DNA of 36,962 nt from Thiohalomonas denitrificans (lineage in GTDB: Bacteria; Pseudomonadota; Gammaproteobacteria; Thiohalomonadales; Thiohalomonadaceae): contig NZ_JAENYR010000034.1 in assembly GCF_016841685.1 (NCBI RefSeq), forward strand, positions 1-36,962, read 5' to 3'. The translations under genes and the position numbers were made by a program. Within the stretch, counting starts at the first letter, position 1; each line of letters begins with the position of its first letter. The notes under the pieces were generated by a model, which did no database searches, had not been told where the DNA came from, and worked only from the letters and a program-made list of their open reading frames with translations. Positions 8,391 through 17,289 of this stretch are shown here, piece after piece.

Positions 8391-9032
8391 TAGTCCATGC
8401 GGGAATAGTGTGGCGCTCAGAGTTCCCCTAATGGAACAAGGCAAGGTGCGTTGCGGTGCTTTAATCGTGCGCCGGCCCGCCGGATGCCTGTCGGCCGGCC
8501 TTCCAGGCCGTCATCCGGTTGCGACGGGCTAAAGCCCGACCTACATCACCAGTGCGTCCTTTGATGTGCAGGGATGCACGAATGCCGCGAGTGCAGGGAT
8601 GCGCAGGAGTGGCCTAAGCAGAGCACAATTCGTCGGGAGCAGATTTGGACAGCCGTTGGCCCGAAGGCGACCCGGATCGCGGGCGCCACAGCAACCGGGG
8701 AATTTCAAGGTTGGCCCTGGAAATTAGCGGGGTTATCCGCTACTGATTAGCTAACGCAACGACCTTGCAATTACAGGGACGGCGGAGGATGGCTCCTCCT
8801 TTAGCCGAACTCAAGCATGGACGTCTGCGTTGGGTAATCTGAAGGCACGAACCCACAATGGCACTATACTGACTCGCATGTGACATGCAGTCCGACCGGG
8901 CGCCTGCTTTCAACCAGATGCCTGGCTCGACTAGACTCGAAGATGCCAATCCGCCCGGGTATGACGCATGGGCGGGCAGCTTTGTCGCTGCCGATATCCT
9001 CTTAAATCATTCACGCGCCAACGGAAGGTAAG
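8391..9032. other. non-coding left border of the glycan island
   Basis: About 640 bases without a credible gene. It holds a GC-rich palindrome (GCCGGATG...CATCCGGTTGCG, about 8478-8522), a small CGACGGGCTAAAGCCCGACC hairpin (8522-8541), and the GTGCAGGGATGCAC hairpin repeat at 8563-8623. Downstream of 8630 I see no further repeat. The promoter for the wzc-like gene must lie in 8630-9030. TATACT at 8865 is a possible -10 box, but no convincing -35 accompanies it. No JUMPstart/ops element (GGCGGTAGCGT) is present. Confidence 0.6.
8563..8623 (+). repeat. GGGATG-hairpin repeat, left copy of a direct pair
   Basis: GATGTGCAGGGATGCACGAA followed by TGCCGCGAGTGCAGGGATGC and GCAGGAGTGGCC. It contains two small hairpins centred on GGATG. 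A copy in the same orientation, about 90% identical, is at 27798-27856. The two bracket the wzc-to-pglC part of the island. Confidence 0.85.
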
Positions 9033-11231
9033 ATGAGTGACTTCAAACAAAGCCCGCTATTCAACGCAAGCGAAAACGTTGTCGATTTGAGGGAGTATGT
9101 TGTTGAGCTCTGGCGCGCGAAACACGTTGTGTTCGGTATTGCGCTGCTCGTCCTGGCCGTGGTCGGGCTCTATACGTTCACTGCACGCCCAATCTATCAA
9201 AGCGATGTCCTCATCCAGATAGACCCGGCGCAAGCTGATTCCGAAAGGAGCCGGGAGCTTTCTTCGATTTCTGCAGGCGACACTCCGGTAGAAGCCGAGA
9301 TGCAGCTGTTCCGTTCCCGGTCGGTGGTGGGTGCAGCGGTAGACGAACTGAATCTTGTGATCGTTGCCGAGCCAACATACCTGCCGGTTGCTGGCAGAAC
9401 GTTAGCGAAGATGGGTCTACCTGTGCGGGAGTCACCCGCTGTCTGGGAGTATCTGAAGCCTTATGCATGGGGAGAAGAGGAAATTGTCGTCGATCGGCTG
9501 GAGGTCCCTGAATACCTGACCGATCAGCGCTTGTCCCTGGTTTCGATGGGAGATGATTCGTTCGAGCTCTATGATGAATCGGGTGAAAAACTCGTGGACG
9601 GGCGAGTAGGAGAATTGGCAAGTCGGGATGTCGGTGATGCGGATTCAAAGTTGCAAATCCTCGTTTCCAAATTAACGGCACATCAAGGGGCACATTTTGC
9701 GGTAACCAAACGCAACCGTTGGCATGCGGTCAACAACCTGCGCGACGCACTGCATGTATCGCAACAGGGAGAGGAAACGGGAATTATAAAGCTGGCCCTG
9801 GAAGGACCCAATCCCGAATTGCTGCAACGTATTCTCACCACCATCACCAGTGCCTATCTTCAGCACAATGTTGCACGTCGATCCCAGGAAGCCGAAAAGA
9901 CCCTGGAGGTGCTCAACAAACACCTGCCTGCGTTGAGAAAAAATCTGACGGAATCTGAAAACCGCCTGAATGATTACCGTTCCAGTGTAGGCAGTGTGAA
10001 CGTTACGCTGGAAGCGGAAGCCTTGCTTGACCGTGCAACGTCTCTGGAAACACAGCTTTCGGGATTGAAGATAAGGCGTGATGACATTGAGAACAAATTT
10101 ACGCCGGAGCACCCCCTGTTCAGCGAAATCAACCAACAAATCCGATCGCTGGAAAAAGAACGTGCCAGCCTGAATGCAGAAATGCGCAAGTTGCCCGACG
10201 AGCAGGAAAAATCCATCCGATTGGAACGTGATGTAACAGTCGCTAATGAACTCTATCTGCTTTTGCTGAACAGGGCACAGGAAATGCGCGTGATGCGCGC
10301 GGGCACAGTGACCAATGCGCGGGTGATCGATCCTGCCGACCTTCCGATAGAGCCGACAAAACCAAAGCCATCACTGATGCTTGCGCTGGGCGCTGTTCTC
10401 GGGACAACACTCGGGATCTTTGGCGTCGTGCTAAGGAATGGTTTTCGCCAGGGCATCGACGATCCCGAGGTTGTTGAAAAAAGCCTCAGTCTTCCGGTGT
10501 ATGCCTCCATACTGCACAGCACCAGTCAGGCCAAACTGGAGAAGTCGAGAAAATACAAAGGCAGGGAGCGGCTCCTCGCACTCCTCGATAGGGATAGTCC
10601 GACGGTGGAAGCCCTGCGAAGTCTCCGAACCAACGTCTATTTTGCTGCCCAGCATGTCAAAAATCCGATTGTTGCCATCACCGGTCCAGCTCCGAATATC
10701 GGCAAATCGTTCGTGGCTTCCAATCTTGCCGTAGTTCTGGCCGACAGTGGCAAACGCACCTTGCTGATCGATGCCGACATGCGCAAGGGTCACCTGCATG
10801 ATGCGTTTGCGATTCAGCGTGGATACGGGCTCTCTGGGGTGCTGAGTCAAAAACTCCTGCTCGGAGATGTGATTCACAAAACCAAACAACCAGGACTGCA
10901 TATTCTACCTTGTGGTGAAGTGCCTCCAAACCCCTCCGAATTGCTACTCAGCGAGCGTTTTGCCGCACTCCTTGAACGGCTGCGGCAGCACTACGACATG
11001 ATTATTATCGATAGCCCACCAACACTTGCGGTGACGGATGCGGTGGTTATCGCGCGACGCTCTGATTTGAACCTGATGGTTCTGCGCTCGGGACAGCACC
11101 CCATGGGGGAAATTAGGGCAGCGATGCGAGGATTCCAGCAGAGTGATCTGAATATCGACGGATTTATCGTCAACGATGTATCAACCAAGAATTCCTACTA
11201 CGTGCGCTACTATCACCAGTATGCCAGCTGA
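9033..11231 (+). CDS. wzc: Wzc-type polysaccharide co-polymerase / BY tyrosine kinase
   Basis: A 732-residue inner-membrane protein combining a Wzz-type chain-length domain with a bacterial tyrosine kinase. Transmembrane helices lie at about 33-50 and 447-467. Between them is a periplasmic domain with a long coiled coil (about 285-410), and PTKPKPSLML precedes the second helix. The cytoplasmic kinase shows Walker A GPAPNIGKS (551-559), Walker A' TLLIDADMRKG (576-586) and Walker B MIIIDSPP (656-663). The tail is tyrosine-rich (Y722, 723, 726, 727, 730), the expected autophosphorylation cluster. It would control length and export of the polymer together with Wzy and an outer-membrane porin. No wza porin or wzb phosphatase gene is seen in the window. 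It is the first gene of the island; AAGGTAAG precedes the ATG. Confidence 0.92.
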   Translation: MSDFKQSPLFNASENVVDLREYVVELWRAKHVVFGIALLVLAVVGLYTFTARPIYQSDVLIQIDPAQADSERSRELSSISAGDTPVEAEMQLFRSRSVVGAAVDELNLVIVAEPTYLPVAGRTLAKMGLPVRESPAVWEYLKPYAWGEEEIVVDRLEVPEYLTDQRLSLVSMGDDSFELYDESGEKLVDGRVGELASRDVGDADSKLQILVSKLTAHQGAHFAVTKRNRWHAVNNLRDALHVSQQGEETGIIKLALEGPNPELLQRILTTITSAYLQHNVARRSQEAEKTLEVLNKHLPALRKNLTESENRLNDYRSSVGSVNVTLEAEALLDRATSLETQLSGLKIRRDDIENKFTPEHPLFSEINQQIRSLEKERASLNAEMRKLPDEQEKSIRLERDVTVANELYLLLLNRAQEMRVMRAGTVTNARVIDPADLPIEPTKPKPSLMLALGAVLGTTLGIFGVVLRNGFRQGIDDPEVVEKSLSLPVYASILHSTSQAKLEKSRKYKGRERLLALLDRDSPTVEALRSLRTNVYFAAQHVKNPIVAITGPAPNIGKSFVASNLAVVLADSGKRTLLIDADMRKGHLHDAFAIQRGYGLSGVLSQKLLLGDVIHKTKQPGLHILPCGEVPPNPSELLLSERFAALLERLRQHYDMIIIDSPPTLAVTDAVVIARRSDLNLMVLRSGQHPMGEIRAAMRGFQQSDLNIDGFIVNDVSTKNSYYVRYYHQYAS

Positions 11232-11332
11232 TCTCCGGGGGTCTTGATGACGACCGTACAGGTAGGGCTCTAGTCAAAGTGGTTTTAGGGCGTTCCGCTA
11301 CGGGCGCCTTCTATAAATAGCAAGGACGCCAT

Positions 11333-13276
11333 ATGAAACTGCCGCAGACATTATCAAGGAGCGCGAAGCGCGCCCCTCTATTGATTGTCGATATGTGGCT
11401 CATTCCTGTCTTGTTGTGGGGTACGTTTGCACTTCGATCCGGAACGGTTCCGCCGGACCTTACTGCCGACAGGAAGTGGCTTTTGGTTTTGTCAGTGGTA
11501 GCAAGCGTGATCCCTTTTATCCGTTTGGGACTCTATCGGGCGGTTACGCGCTACATCGGACAGCAGGCTGCCTTTGTTATCATCCAGGGCGTCACCGCAT
11601 CCGCACTGCTCCTGTTTGGTTTGGCGTGGCTACTTCAATTGGAAGCCGATCCGGCCATCTTTATCATTTTCTGGGCAGTGGCGCTGATTTATGTTGGTGG
11701 AAGCCGCTTCGCGATTAGGGCGTACTACCGCCAAAGGAAGGCCAGGAAAGCAAAAGCCGTAGGAATTTACGGTGCGGGTGATGCAGGTCGGCAACTCGCT
11801 GCTGCTATCAACAGCGGAAGCCAATGTCACGTAAAGGCGTTTTTTGATGACGAGCCGTCTTTGGATGGAGTTGTTATCGATGGGACGCCAGTATTCAGTA
11901 CCCACCATATTCAGACCGTTGTCCAGCAAAGGGGATTGCACGAGATCTTCCTTGCCCTGCCGTCGGCCAGCCGACAACAGAGACAGCAGATACTCCGCCG
12001 TCTTGAATTTCTTCCCGTCCGGATCCGCACCGTGCCTCACTTGGGTGAACTGGTCGTTGGTTTGGCCCGCGTCGATGAACTGCGGGATATTGACCTGGAG
12101 GACTTGCTTGAGCGAGAGCCGGTCGAGGCGAAAACGGCGCTGCTGAACAGTTCAGCCAACAGAAGAAACGTAATGGTAACGGGAGCCGGTGGAACCATCG
12201 GCTCCGAGCTTTGCCGGAAAATCATGGAACTCAACCCGGTTCGTATTGTGCTTTATGAAATGTCGGAATATGCGCTGTATACCATCGAAAAAGAGCTGAG
12301 AGAGGCGAATAAATCTGCGGTAGAAAAGGTCGCCATTCATGCGGTGCTGGGGTCGGTAAGGGATAGCCAACGCCTCGCGGTTGTCATGTTCGACTACGGG
12401 ATTGATCTTGTCTTTCATGCCGCGGCATACAAGCACGTTCCGATGCTGGAAGAAAACATCTCGGAGGGAGTGCTCAATAATGTGATCGGGACATGGAATG
12501 TCGCCGAAGCTGCCGTGGCTGCACAGGCTGCCACATTTGTGCTGGTCTCAACGGATAAAGCCGTCAGGCCGACAAACTTGATGGGGGCGACCAAGCGCAT
12601 GTCTGAACTGGTGGTACAGGCAATTCAGGAGCGGGAACGGCAAGGAGAGAACAAGACCGCACTCTGCATAGTGCGTTTTGGCAACGTGCTCGGCAGCTCC
12701 GGCTCGGTGGTACCCCATTTCAAAGAGCAAATTCGCAGAGGTGGCCCGGTAACCGTGACGCATCCGGAAGTGATCCGGTATTTCATGACAGTGCCGGAAG
12801 CCGCACAACTGGTGCTGCAGGCCAGCGCCATGTCACACGGAGGAGACGTGTTTCTTCTGGATATGGGCGAACCGGTAAAGATTCTCGATCTGGCCAAGAA
12901 AATGATTCACCTGATGGGGTTCACCGAAAAAACCGACAACAACCAAAACGGGGATATCGCTATTGCGTTTACGGGGCTCCGCCCGGGTGAAAAGCTGTAC
13001 GAAGAACTCCTGGTTGGGAGTGATGCGTATGTCACGGAGCATCCGAAGATCATGCGCGCGCACGAAGAGTGCATTTCCTGGAATGAGATTGGGGAATATC
13101 TGCATCAGCTATGGCGGGCAGCCGATGAGAACAGGATTGAAGAGGTGATCGACATTCTGAAGGCTTGCGTTCCCGACTATACCCCCGGAGAAGGCGTTTG
13201 CTCACAGTGCAGGGTGGAGCAGGAATACGCAAGCGATCGCGATCGCTCGCTTGCAGCGGGTAATGGTATTGACTAG
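11333..13276 (+). CDS. PglF/WbpM/CapD-type UDP-sugar 4,6-dehydratase
   Basis: A 647-residue membrane-bound nucleoside-diphosphate-sugar dehydratase/epimerase. Four hydrophobic helices occupy the first 125 residues. A CoA-binding-like Rossmann domain follows (GIYGAGDAGRQLA, 144-156), then the catalytic extended SDR domain with GAGGTIG at 284-290. The active-site stretch is STDKAVRPTNLMGATKR: T407, D408, K409, M417 and K421 occupy the positions known in PglF/WbpM enzymes, which have Met in place of the usual Tyr. It should convert UDP-GlcNAc to the 4-keto-6-deoxy intermediate. With the PglE-like aminotransferase (28012) and PglD (26252), this makes a full set for a UDP-2,4-diacetamido-2,4,6-trideoxyhexose. 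The ATG follows AAGGACGCC. Confidence 0.9.
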   Translation: MKLPQTLSRSAKRAPLLIVDMWLIPVLLWGTFALRSGTVPPDLTADRKWLLVLSVVASVIPFIRLGLYRAVTRYIGQQAAFVIIQGVTASALLLFGLAWLLQLEADPAIFIIFWAVALIYVGGSRFAIRAYYRQRKARKAKAVGIYGAGDAGRQLAAAINSGSQCHVKAFFDDEPSLDGVVIDGTPVFSTHHIQTVVQQRGLHEIFLALPSASRQQRQQILRRLEFLPVRIRTVPHLGELVVGLARVDELRDIDLEDLLEREPVEAKTALLNSSANRRNVMVTGAGGTIGSELCRKIMELNPVRIVLYEMSEYALYTIEKELREANKSAVEKVAIHAVLGSVRDSQRLAVVMFDYGIDLVFHAAAYKHVPMLEENISEGVLNNVIGTWNVAEAAVAAQAATFVLVSTDKAVRPTNLMGATKRMSELVVQAIQERERQGENKTALCIVRFGNVLGSSGSVVPHFKEQIRRGGPVTVTHPEVIRYFMTVPEAAQLVLQASAMSHGGDVFLLDMGEPVKILDLAKKMIHLMGFTEKTDNNQNGDIAIAFTGLRPGEKLYEELLVGSDAYVTEHPKIMRAHEECISWNEIGEYLHQLWRAADENRIEEVIDILKACVPDYTPGEGVCSQCRVEQEYASDRDRSLAAGNGID

Positions 13277-13390
13277 AACCTACAGCAGGGAGTCGGATAT
13301 AGCTTGCTAGGAGGGTTTCACTCCGGGAAGTTGGCCAAGGACTCCCGGCCAGGGCCTCTACACAAGATCTAACCCAAGGACGGGCTTGAA

Positions 13391-14443
13391 ATGGGAACAA
13401 GAATCAACGGACGAAAACTACGTATCGGGATCGTGGGATGCGGACGGATTTCACGAAACCATCTCGATTCGATTGATGTACACCGGGATGATATGGATCT
13501 GGTCTCCGTTTGTGATGTTGACGAGGACGTTCTTGCAAACCACATCGACAAGTACAAAGTGCCTGGCTACACCAATATAGAAGCGATGCTGAACAATGAA
13601 ACACTCGACCTGGTGGCGCTTTGTACCCCGAGCGGGCTCCATCCCGACCAAGCCGTTCGAGCTGCGCAACATGGGGTGAATGTACTCACCGAAAAACCGA
13701 TGGCCACACGGTGGCAAGACGGCCTGCGTATGGTTCGGGCCTGTGATCAGGAGGGTGTGCGACTTTTCGTTGTGAAGCAGAACAGAAAGAACACCACCCT
13801 TCAATTGTTGAAGCAGGCCGTAACCGAAAAACGCTTCGGAAAGATCTATATGGTCCATATCAACGTATTCTGGAATCGGCCCCAGGAGTACTACGATTCG
13901 GCCAAGTGGCGCGGGACCTGGGAACTCGACGGCGGCGCTTTCATGAATCAGGCGAGCCACTATGTGGACTTACTCGATTGGCTGATCGGTCCCGTGGACA
14001 GCATTCAGGCGATGAACGGCACCCTTGACCGTGATATCGAGGTCGAGACCAGCGGGGTTCTCAACGTGCGCTGGCGCAGCGGGTCGCTTGGGTCCATGTG
14101 TGTGACGATGCTTACCTATCCCAAAAACTTCGAGGGTTCGATAACGATACTCGGTGAAAAGGGAACCGTGCGCGTGGGTGGGGTCGCCGTGAACGAGATC
14201 CAGCATTGGCAGTTTGCCGATGAGCGGGAGTACGACAGCCAGGTACAGGCAGCAAACTACGAAACCACATCGGTCTACGGCTTTGGGCATCCGGGCTACT
14301 ACAAGAATGTCATCGACGTAATGCGCGGAGAGGCGGAGCCGGATACTGACGGACGCGAGGGATTGAAGTCGCTGGAGGTGCTGATTGCCGCCTATCTCTC
14401 TGCCCGCGACGGACGCACGGTTTCACTCCCACTGGAGTATTGA
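13391..14443 (+). CDS. wbpB: WbpB/WlbA-type UDP-GlcNAcA 3-dehydrogenase (Gfo/Idh/MocA)
   Basis: A 350-residue NAD-dependent oxidoreductase of the Gfo/Idh/MocA family. The Rossmann fold has GIVGCGRISRNH (13-24), and the EKP motif is at 101-103 with the conserved lysine K102. The segment VKQNR...FGKIYMVHINVFWNRPQEYYDSAKWRGTWE-type sequence (128-178) and GGAFMNQASHYVDLLDWL (181-198, H190) are characteristic of the WbpB/WlbA subgroup. That enzyme oxidises C3 of UDP-N-acetylglucosaminuronic acid and is recycled with 2-oxoglutarate. The gene is followed after nine bases by the acetyltransferase, then the aminotransferase of the same pathway, a wbpB-D-E order. The UDP-GlcNAc 6-dehydrogenase that supplies its substrate is not in this window. 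Confidence 0.9.
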   Translation: MGTRINGRKLRIGIVGCGRISRNHLDSIDVHRDDMDLVSVCDVDEDVLANHIDKYKVPGYTNIEAMLNNETLDLVALCTPSGLHPDQAVRAAQHGVNVLTEKPMATRWQDGLRMVRACDQEGVRLFVVKQNRKNTTLQLLKQAVTEKRFGKIYMVHINVFWNRPQEYYDSAKWRGTWELDGGAFMNQASHYVDLLDWLIGPVDSIQAMNGTLDRDIEVETSGVLNVRWRSGSLGSMCVTMLTYPKNFEGSITILGEKGTVRVGGVAVNEIQHWQFADEREYDSQVQAANYETTSVYGFGHPGYYKNVIDVMRGEAEPDTDGREGLKSLEVLIAAYLSARDGRTVSLPLEY

Positions 14444-14452
14444 AGGTGAGCC

Positions 14453-15016
14453 ATGACGTTTAGTGTACATGCGACCGCCATTGTCGATGAGGGTGCAACC
14501 ATCGGCGAGCAGACGCGGATTTGGCACTGGGTACACGTCTGCGCCGGGGCACATATTGGTCGTGACTGTTCACTGGGACAGAACGTCTTCGTAGGCAACA
14601 GGGTAACGATCGGAAACAGTGTAAAGGTGCAAAACAATGTTTCCATCTACGACGAGGTGCACCTCGAGGATCACGTGTTTTGCGGGCCCAGCATGGTGTT
14701 TACCAATGTGGTAAACCCACGCTCTCACGTGGCCAGAAAACTGGAGTACCAGAATACCCTCGTGCGAACCGGTGCCACCATCGGGGCGAATGCGACCATC
14801 ATCTGTGGGCATACCATCGGGAAGTACGCCTTCATCGGTGCCGGCGCAGTGGTAACGAAGGACGTGCCTGATTACGCACTTCTTGTGGGAAATCCCGCTG
14901 TTCGGGTTGGCTGGATGTGCCAGTGCGGTGTGCGGTTGCCCAATGAGGGCCAGGTCTCCTGCAACGCGTGCGGCCAGGCGTATGCGATCGACGAGGAGGC
15001 GTGTCGCCCTTTATGA
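14453..15016 (+). CDS. wbpD: WbpD/WlbB-type UDP-GlcNAc3NA N-acetyltransferase
   Basis: A 187-residue left-handed beta-helix acyltransferase. Hexapeptide repeats ([IV]GxxxxI) run from about residue 10 to 150, including [40 protein letters not shown] and the closing [20 protein letters not shown]. The segment [20 protein letters not shown] and [14 protein letters not shown] are typical of the WbpD/WlbB group, which acetylates the 3-amino group of UDP-2-acetamido-3-amino-glucuronate using acetyl-CoA. The tail has four cysteines (CQCGVRL...CNAC), suggesting a small zinc knuckle as in many members. The stop TGA overlaps the next start (ATGA), so the two are translationally coupled. Confidence 0.92.
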   Translation: MTFSVHATAIVDEGATIGEQTRIWHWVHVCAGAHIGRDCSLGQNVFVGNRVTIGNSVKVQNNVSIYDEVHLEDHVFCGPSMVFTNVVNPRSHVARKLEYQNTLVRTGATIGANATIICGHTIGKYAFIGAGAVVTKDVPDYALLVGNPAVRVGWMCQCGVRLPNEGQVSCNACGQAYAIDEEACRPL

Positions 15017-16080
15017 AACGGGTCGCAGTAATTGGCGGTGGCATTAACGGTGTAATGACGGCCTGGGAACTGGCGAAAAAGGGGCATGCCGTCCAGTTGT
15101 TTGAAAAGGGCACGCTCATGTCGGCCACCAGTAGTGCCTCAACCAAGTTGCTGCACGGGGGTTTGCGTTATCTGGAGCATGGTCGGTTTTCCCTGGTGCG
15201 CGAAGCGCTGGCGGAACGGGCCTGGTGGATAGAGCAGGCGCCACATCTGGCACGCCCGCTGCCGATCCTGTTGCCGATTTATCGAAAGAGCAGCCGATCG
15301 GCTTTAAAGATGAAGATCGGATTGACGATCTATGACGGACTTGCCGGAAAAGCTTGCCTGGGTCGACACAAAAAGTTGACGCCGTCTGAGCTACTGGCCT
15401 TGCTCCCGGAGTTGAAACCGGAAGGACTTGTTGGCGGCTATCGGTTTTTTGACGGGCAGATGGACGATCGGGCGCTCGGCTTGTGGGCTGCGGAACGGGC
15501 CAGTGAAGCGGGAGTCTCGATCCGGGAAAAAACCGCTGTTGAAAGGGTGACGAGATCGGGTCAGGTGAGCGCCAGTGGCGATTGGGAGCGCTATGATCTG
15601 GTGTACAACGTCACCGGTCCCTGGGCAGAGCAGTTACTGACCCGCAGCGGTATCGAAAGCAGCGTTCGACTCCGCCTTGTAAGGGGAAGTCATCTGGTTT
15701 TCGATTTTCCGATCGCTCATGGCGCAATTCTTGAAGTACCGGGGCAGCGCCGGGTGGCATTCATCCTTCCGTATCAAGGCCATACCCTGGTGGGGACCAC
15801 GGAAGTGGCCCAGCGGCTGGACGAGCCGGTCGAGTGTTCTGCGGAGGAGACTTCATACCTGATCGGATTCTGCCGGCGCTATCTGCATCGCAACATCGGC
15901 AAAGAAAACATTAAAACGCATTTCGCAGGATTGCGGCCGCTAGTGCAGGCCGCACGGGATGCCGGCAGTACCAGCCGGGAATCCGCTTTCGAGCAATCAG
16001 ATAGGGTAATCACTGTTTTCGGGGGCAAATGGACGGCATCAAGGGCACTGGCATCCCGCGCCGCAGCCATGAGTGGGTAA
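15013..16080 (+). CDS. GlpD-like FAD-dependent oxidoreductase, short form
   Basis: A 355-residue FAD protein of the glycerol-3-phosphate dehydrogenase (GlpD/DAO) superfamily. The N-terminal dinucleotide motif is [18 protein letters not shown], with FEKG at the end of the second strand. [18 protein letters not shown] (about 38-55) is nearly the GlpD signature, and [12 protein letters not shown] closes the FAD domain. GlpD enzymes have about 500 residues; this one ends just after the FAD domain and lacks the C-terminal helical domain. It therefore belongs to a short subgroup whose substrate is unknown to me. It starts inside the stop of wbpD (ATGA overlap) and sits within a wbpB-wbpD-wbpE operon, which strongly suggests a role in making or decorating the glycan. 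It could oxidise glycerol phosphate or a sugar acid. Confidence 0.85.
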   Translation: MKRVAVIGGGINGVMTAWELAKKGHAVQLFEKGTLMSATSSASTKLLHGGLRYLEHGRFSLVREALAERAWWIEQAPHLARPLPILLPIYRKSSRSALKMKIGLTIYDGLAGKACLGRHKKLTPSELLALLPELKPEGLVGGYRFFDGQMDDRALGLWAAERASEAGVSIREKTAVERVTRSGQVSASGDWERYDLVYNVTGPWAEQLLTRSGIESSVRLRLVRGSHLVFDFPIAHGAILEVPGQRRVAFILPYQGHTLVGTTEVAQRLDEPVECSAEETSYLIGFCRRYLHRNIGKENIKTHFAGLRPLVQAARDAGSTSRESAFEQSDRVITVFGGKWTASRALASRAAAMSG

Positions 16081-16166
16081 CTTTACATCGTGTCTCCTGT
16101 TTTCTCTGCATCTTTGTGCAGACGGAAACGGGATGAAGGAAAATGGATAATTCTCAGGAAGAGCCG

Positions 16167-17276
16167 ATGCAATTTATCGATCTTGAATCCCAGCAAAAGA
16201 GCATTCGCCCCCGATTGGAGGCGCGCATCCGGCGAGTGCTGGACCACGGCCGGTACATCATGGGGCCGGAAGTGGCCGAACTCGAAGCGCGCTTGGCCGA
16301 ATATGCAGGCGTAAAGCACTGTGTTGCCGTGTCCAGTGGTACCGATTCACTGCTCATTGCCATGATGGCGTTGGGCATCGGTCCGGGCGATGAAGTGATC
16401 ACGACTCCATTTACCTTCATTGCGACCGGTGAGGTAATTGCCTTGCTGGGTGCCACGCCTGTCTTCGTCGACATAGACTCCCGCACCTATAACATCGATC
16501 CGGAGAAAATAGAGACGAGGATCACCTCGAAGACCCGGGCCATTATGCCTGTCAGTCTCTATGGCCAGTGCGCCGATTTTGACACCATCAATGCTATCGC
16601 TGCCCGATACGGACTCCCGGTGATAGAGGACGGTGCACAATCCTTCGGAGCCACTTACAAGGGACGTAAGTCCTGTGGGCTGTCCACCGTCGGTTCAACG
16701 AGCTTTTTTCCGAGCAAGCCGTTAGGGGGCTATGGAGATAGCGGGGCGCTGTTCACCGACGAAGATGAACTCGCAAAGGCGATGCGGGAGATCCGGGTGC
16801 ATGGGCAGGATCGGCGCTATCACCATCCGATGATCGGCATCAACGGGCGCATGGATACGATCCAGGCCGCGATCCTGCTGGAAAAACTCGAAATCTTCCC
16901 GCAAGAAGTGGTGAACCGGGCACGAATCGGGGCGGAATACGGGCGGCAACTGGCAGCTGTACGTGGCGTAACTGCGCCTTACCTCGAGCCGCACAACAGC
17001 AGTGTGTATGCACAATACACGATACAGGTGGAGGATCGTGATGGCATTGCCGAGCAGCTGAAGCTGGCTGGTGTCCCAACAGCGGTGCACTATCCCCTCG
17101 CTCTCTACCGACAGCCGGCATTCTCCCGCTTGGGCCTCGATCCCGCAGCTTTTCCTGAAACCGAGTATGCGGCAAGCCGTGTACTGAGCCTGCCCATGCA
17201 CCCGAACCTGGCCGACGATGAACAAAATGCAGTTGTTCAGGCGCTGTATGCCGCCGTTTCGGCTTCGGCTGCCTAG
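16167..17276 (+). CDS. wbpE: WbpE-type PLP aminotransferase (DegT/DnrJ/EryC1)
   Basis: A 369-residue sugar aminotransferase. SSGTDSLLIAMMALGIGPGD (56-75) begins the PLP domain; D155 in VIEDGAQSFGA contacts the pyridine nitrogen, and K184 in FFPSKPLGGYGD forms the Schiff base. The motif RYHHPMIGINGRMDTIQAAIL fits WbpE/WlbC, which transfer an amino group from glutamate to C3 of the 3-keto-uronic acid made by WbpB. The start at 16167 (AGGAAGAG upstream) gives the family's usual MxFIDL N-terminus; an in-frame ATG at 16143 adds eight residues and is also possible. A short hairpin (GCATCTTTGTGC) lies in the 60-base gap after the FAD gene. Confidence 0.92.
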   Translation: MQFIDLESQQKSIRPRLEARIRRVLDHGRYIMGPEVAELEARLAEYAGVKHCVAVSSGTDSLLIAMMALGIGPGDEVITTPFTFIATGEVIALLGATPVFVDIDSRTYNIDPEKIETRITSKTRAIMPVSLYGQCADFDTINAIAARYGLPVIEDGAQSFGATYKGRKSCGLSTVGSTSFFPSKPLGGYGDSGALFTDEDELAKAMREIRVHGQDRRYHHPMIGINGRMDTIQAAILLEKLEIFPQEVVNRARIGAEYGRQLAAVRGVTAPYLEPHNSSVYAQYTIQVEDRDGIAEQLKLAGVPTAVHYPLALYRQPAFSRLGLDPAAFPETEYAASRVLSLPMHPNLADDEQNAVVQALYAAVSASAA

Positions 17277-17289
17277 GGTCAACGCGGAA

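Noticed and set aside
8630-9032. JUMPstart/ops (RfaH) element before the wzc-like gene
   Set aside because: No GGCGGTAGCGT-like sequence is present; the similar GGCGCGGGTAGCTC near 18859 lacks the core spacing.
16083-16166. Alternative ATG at 16143 for the WbpE-type gene
   Set aside because: The added residues MDNSQEEP are not part of the family N-terminus; kept only as a possible start.
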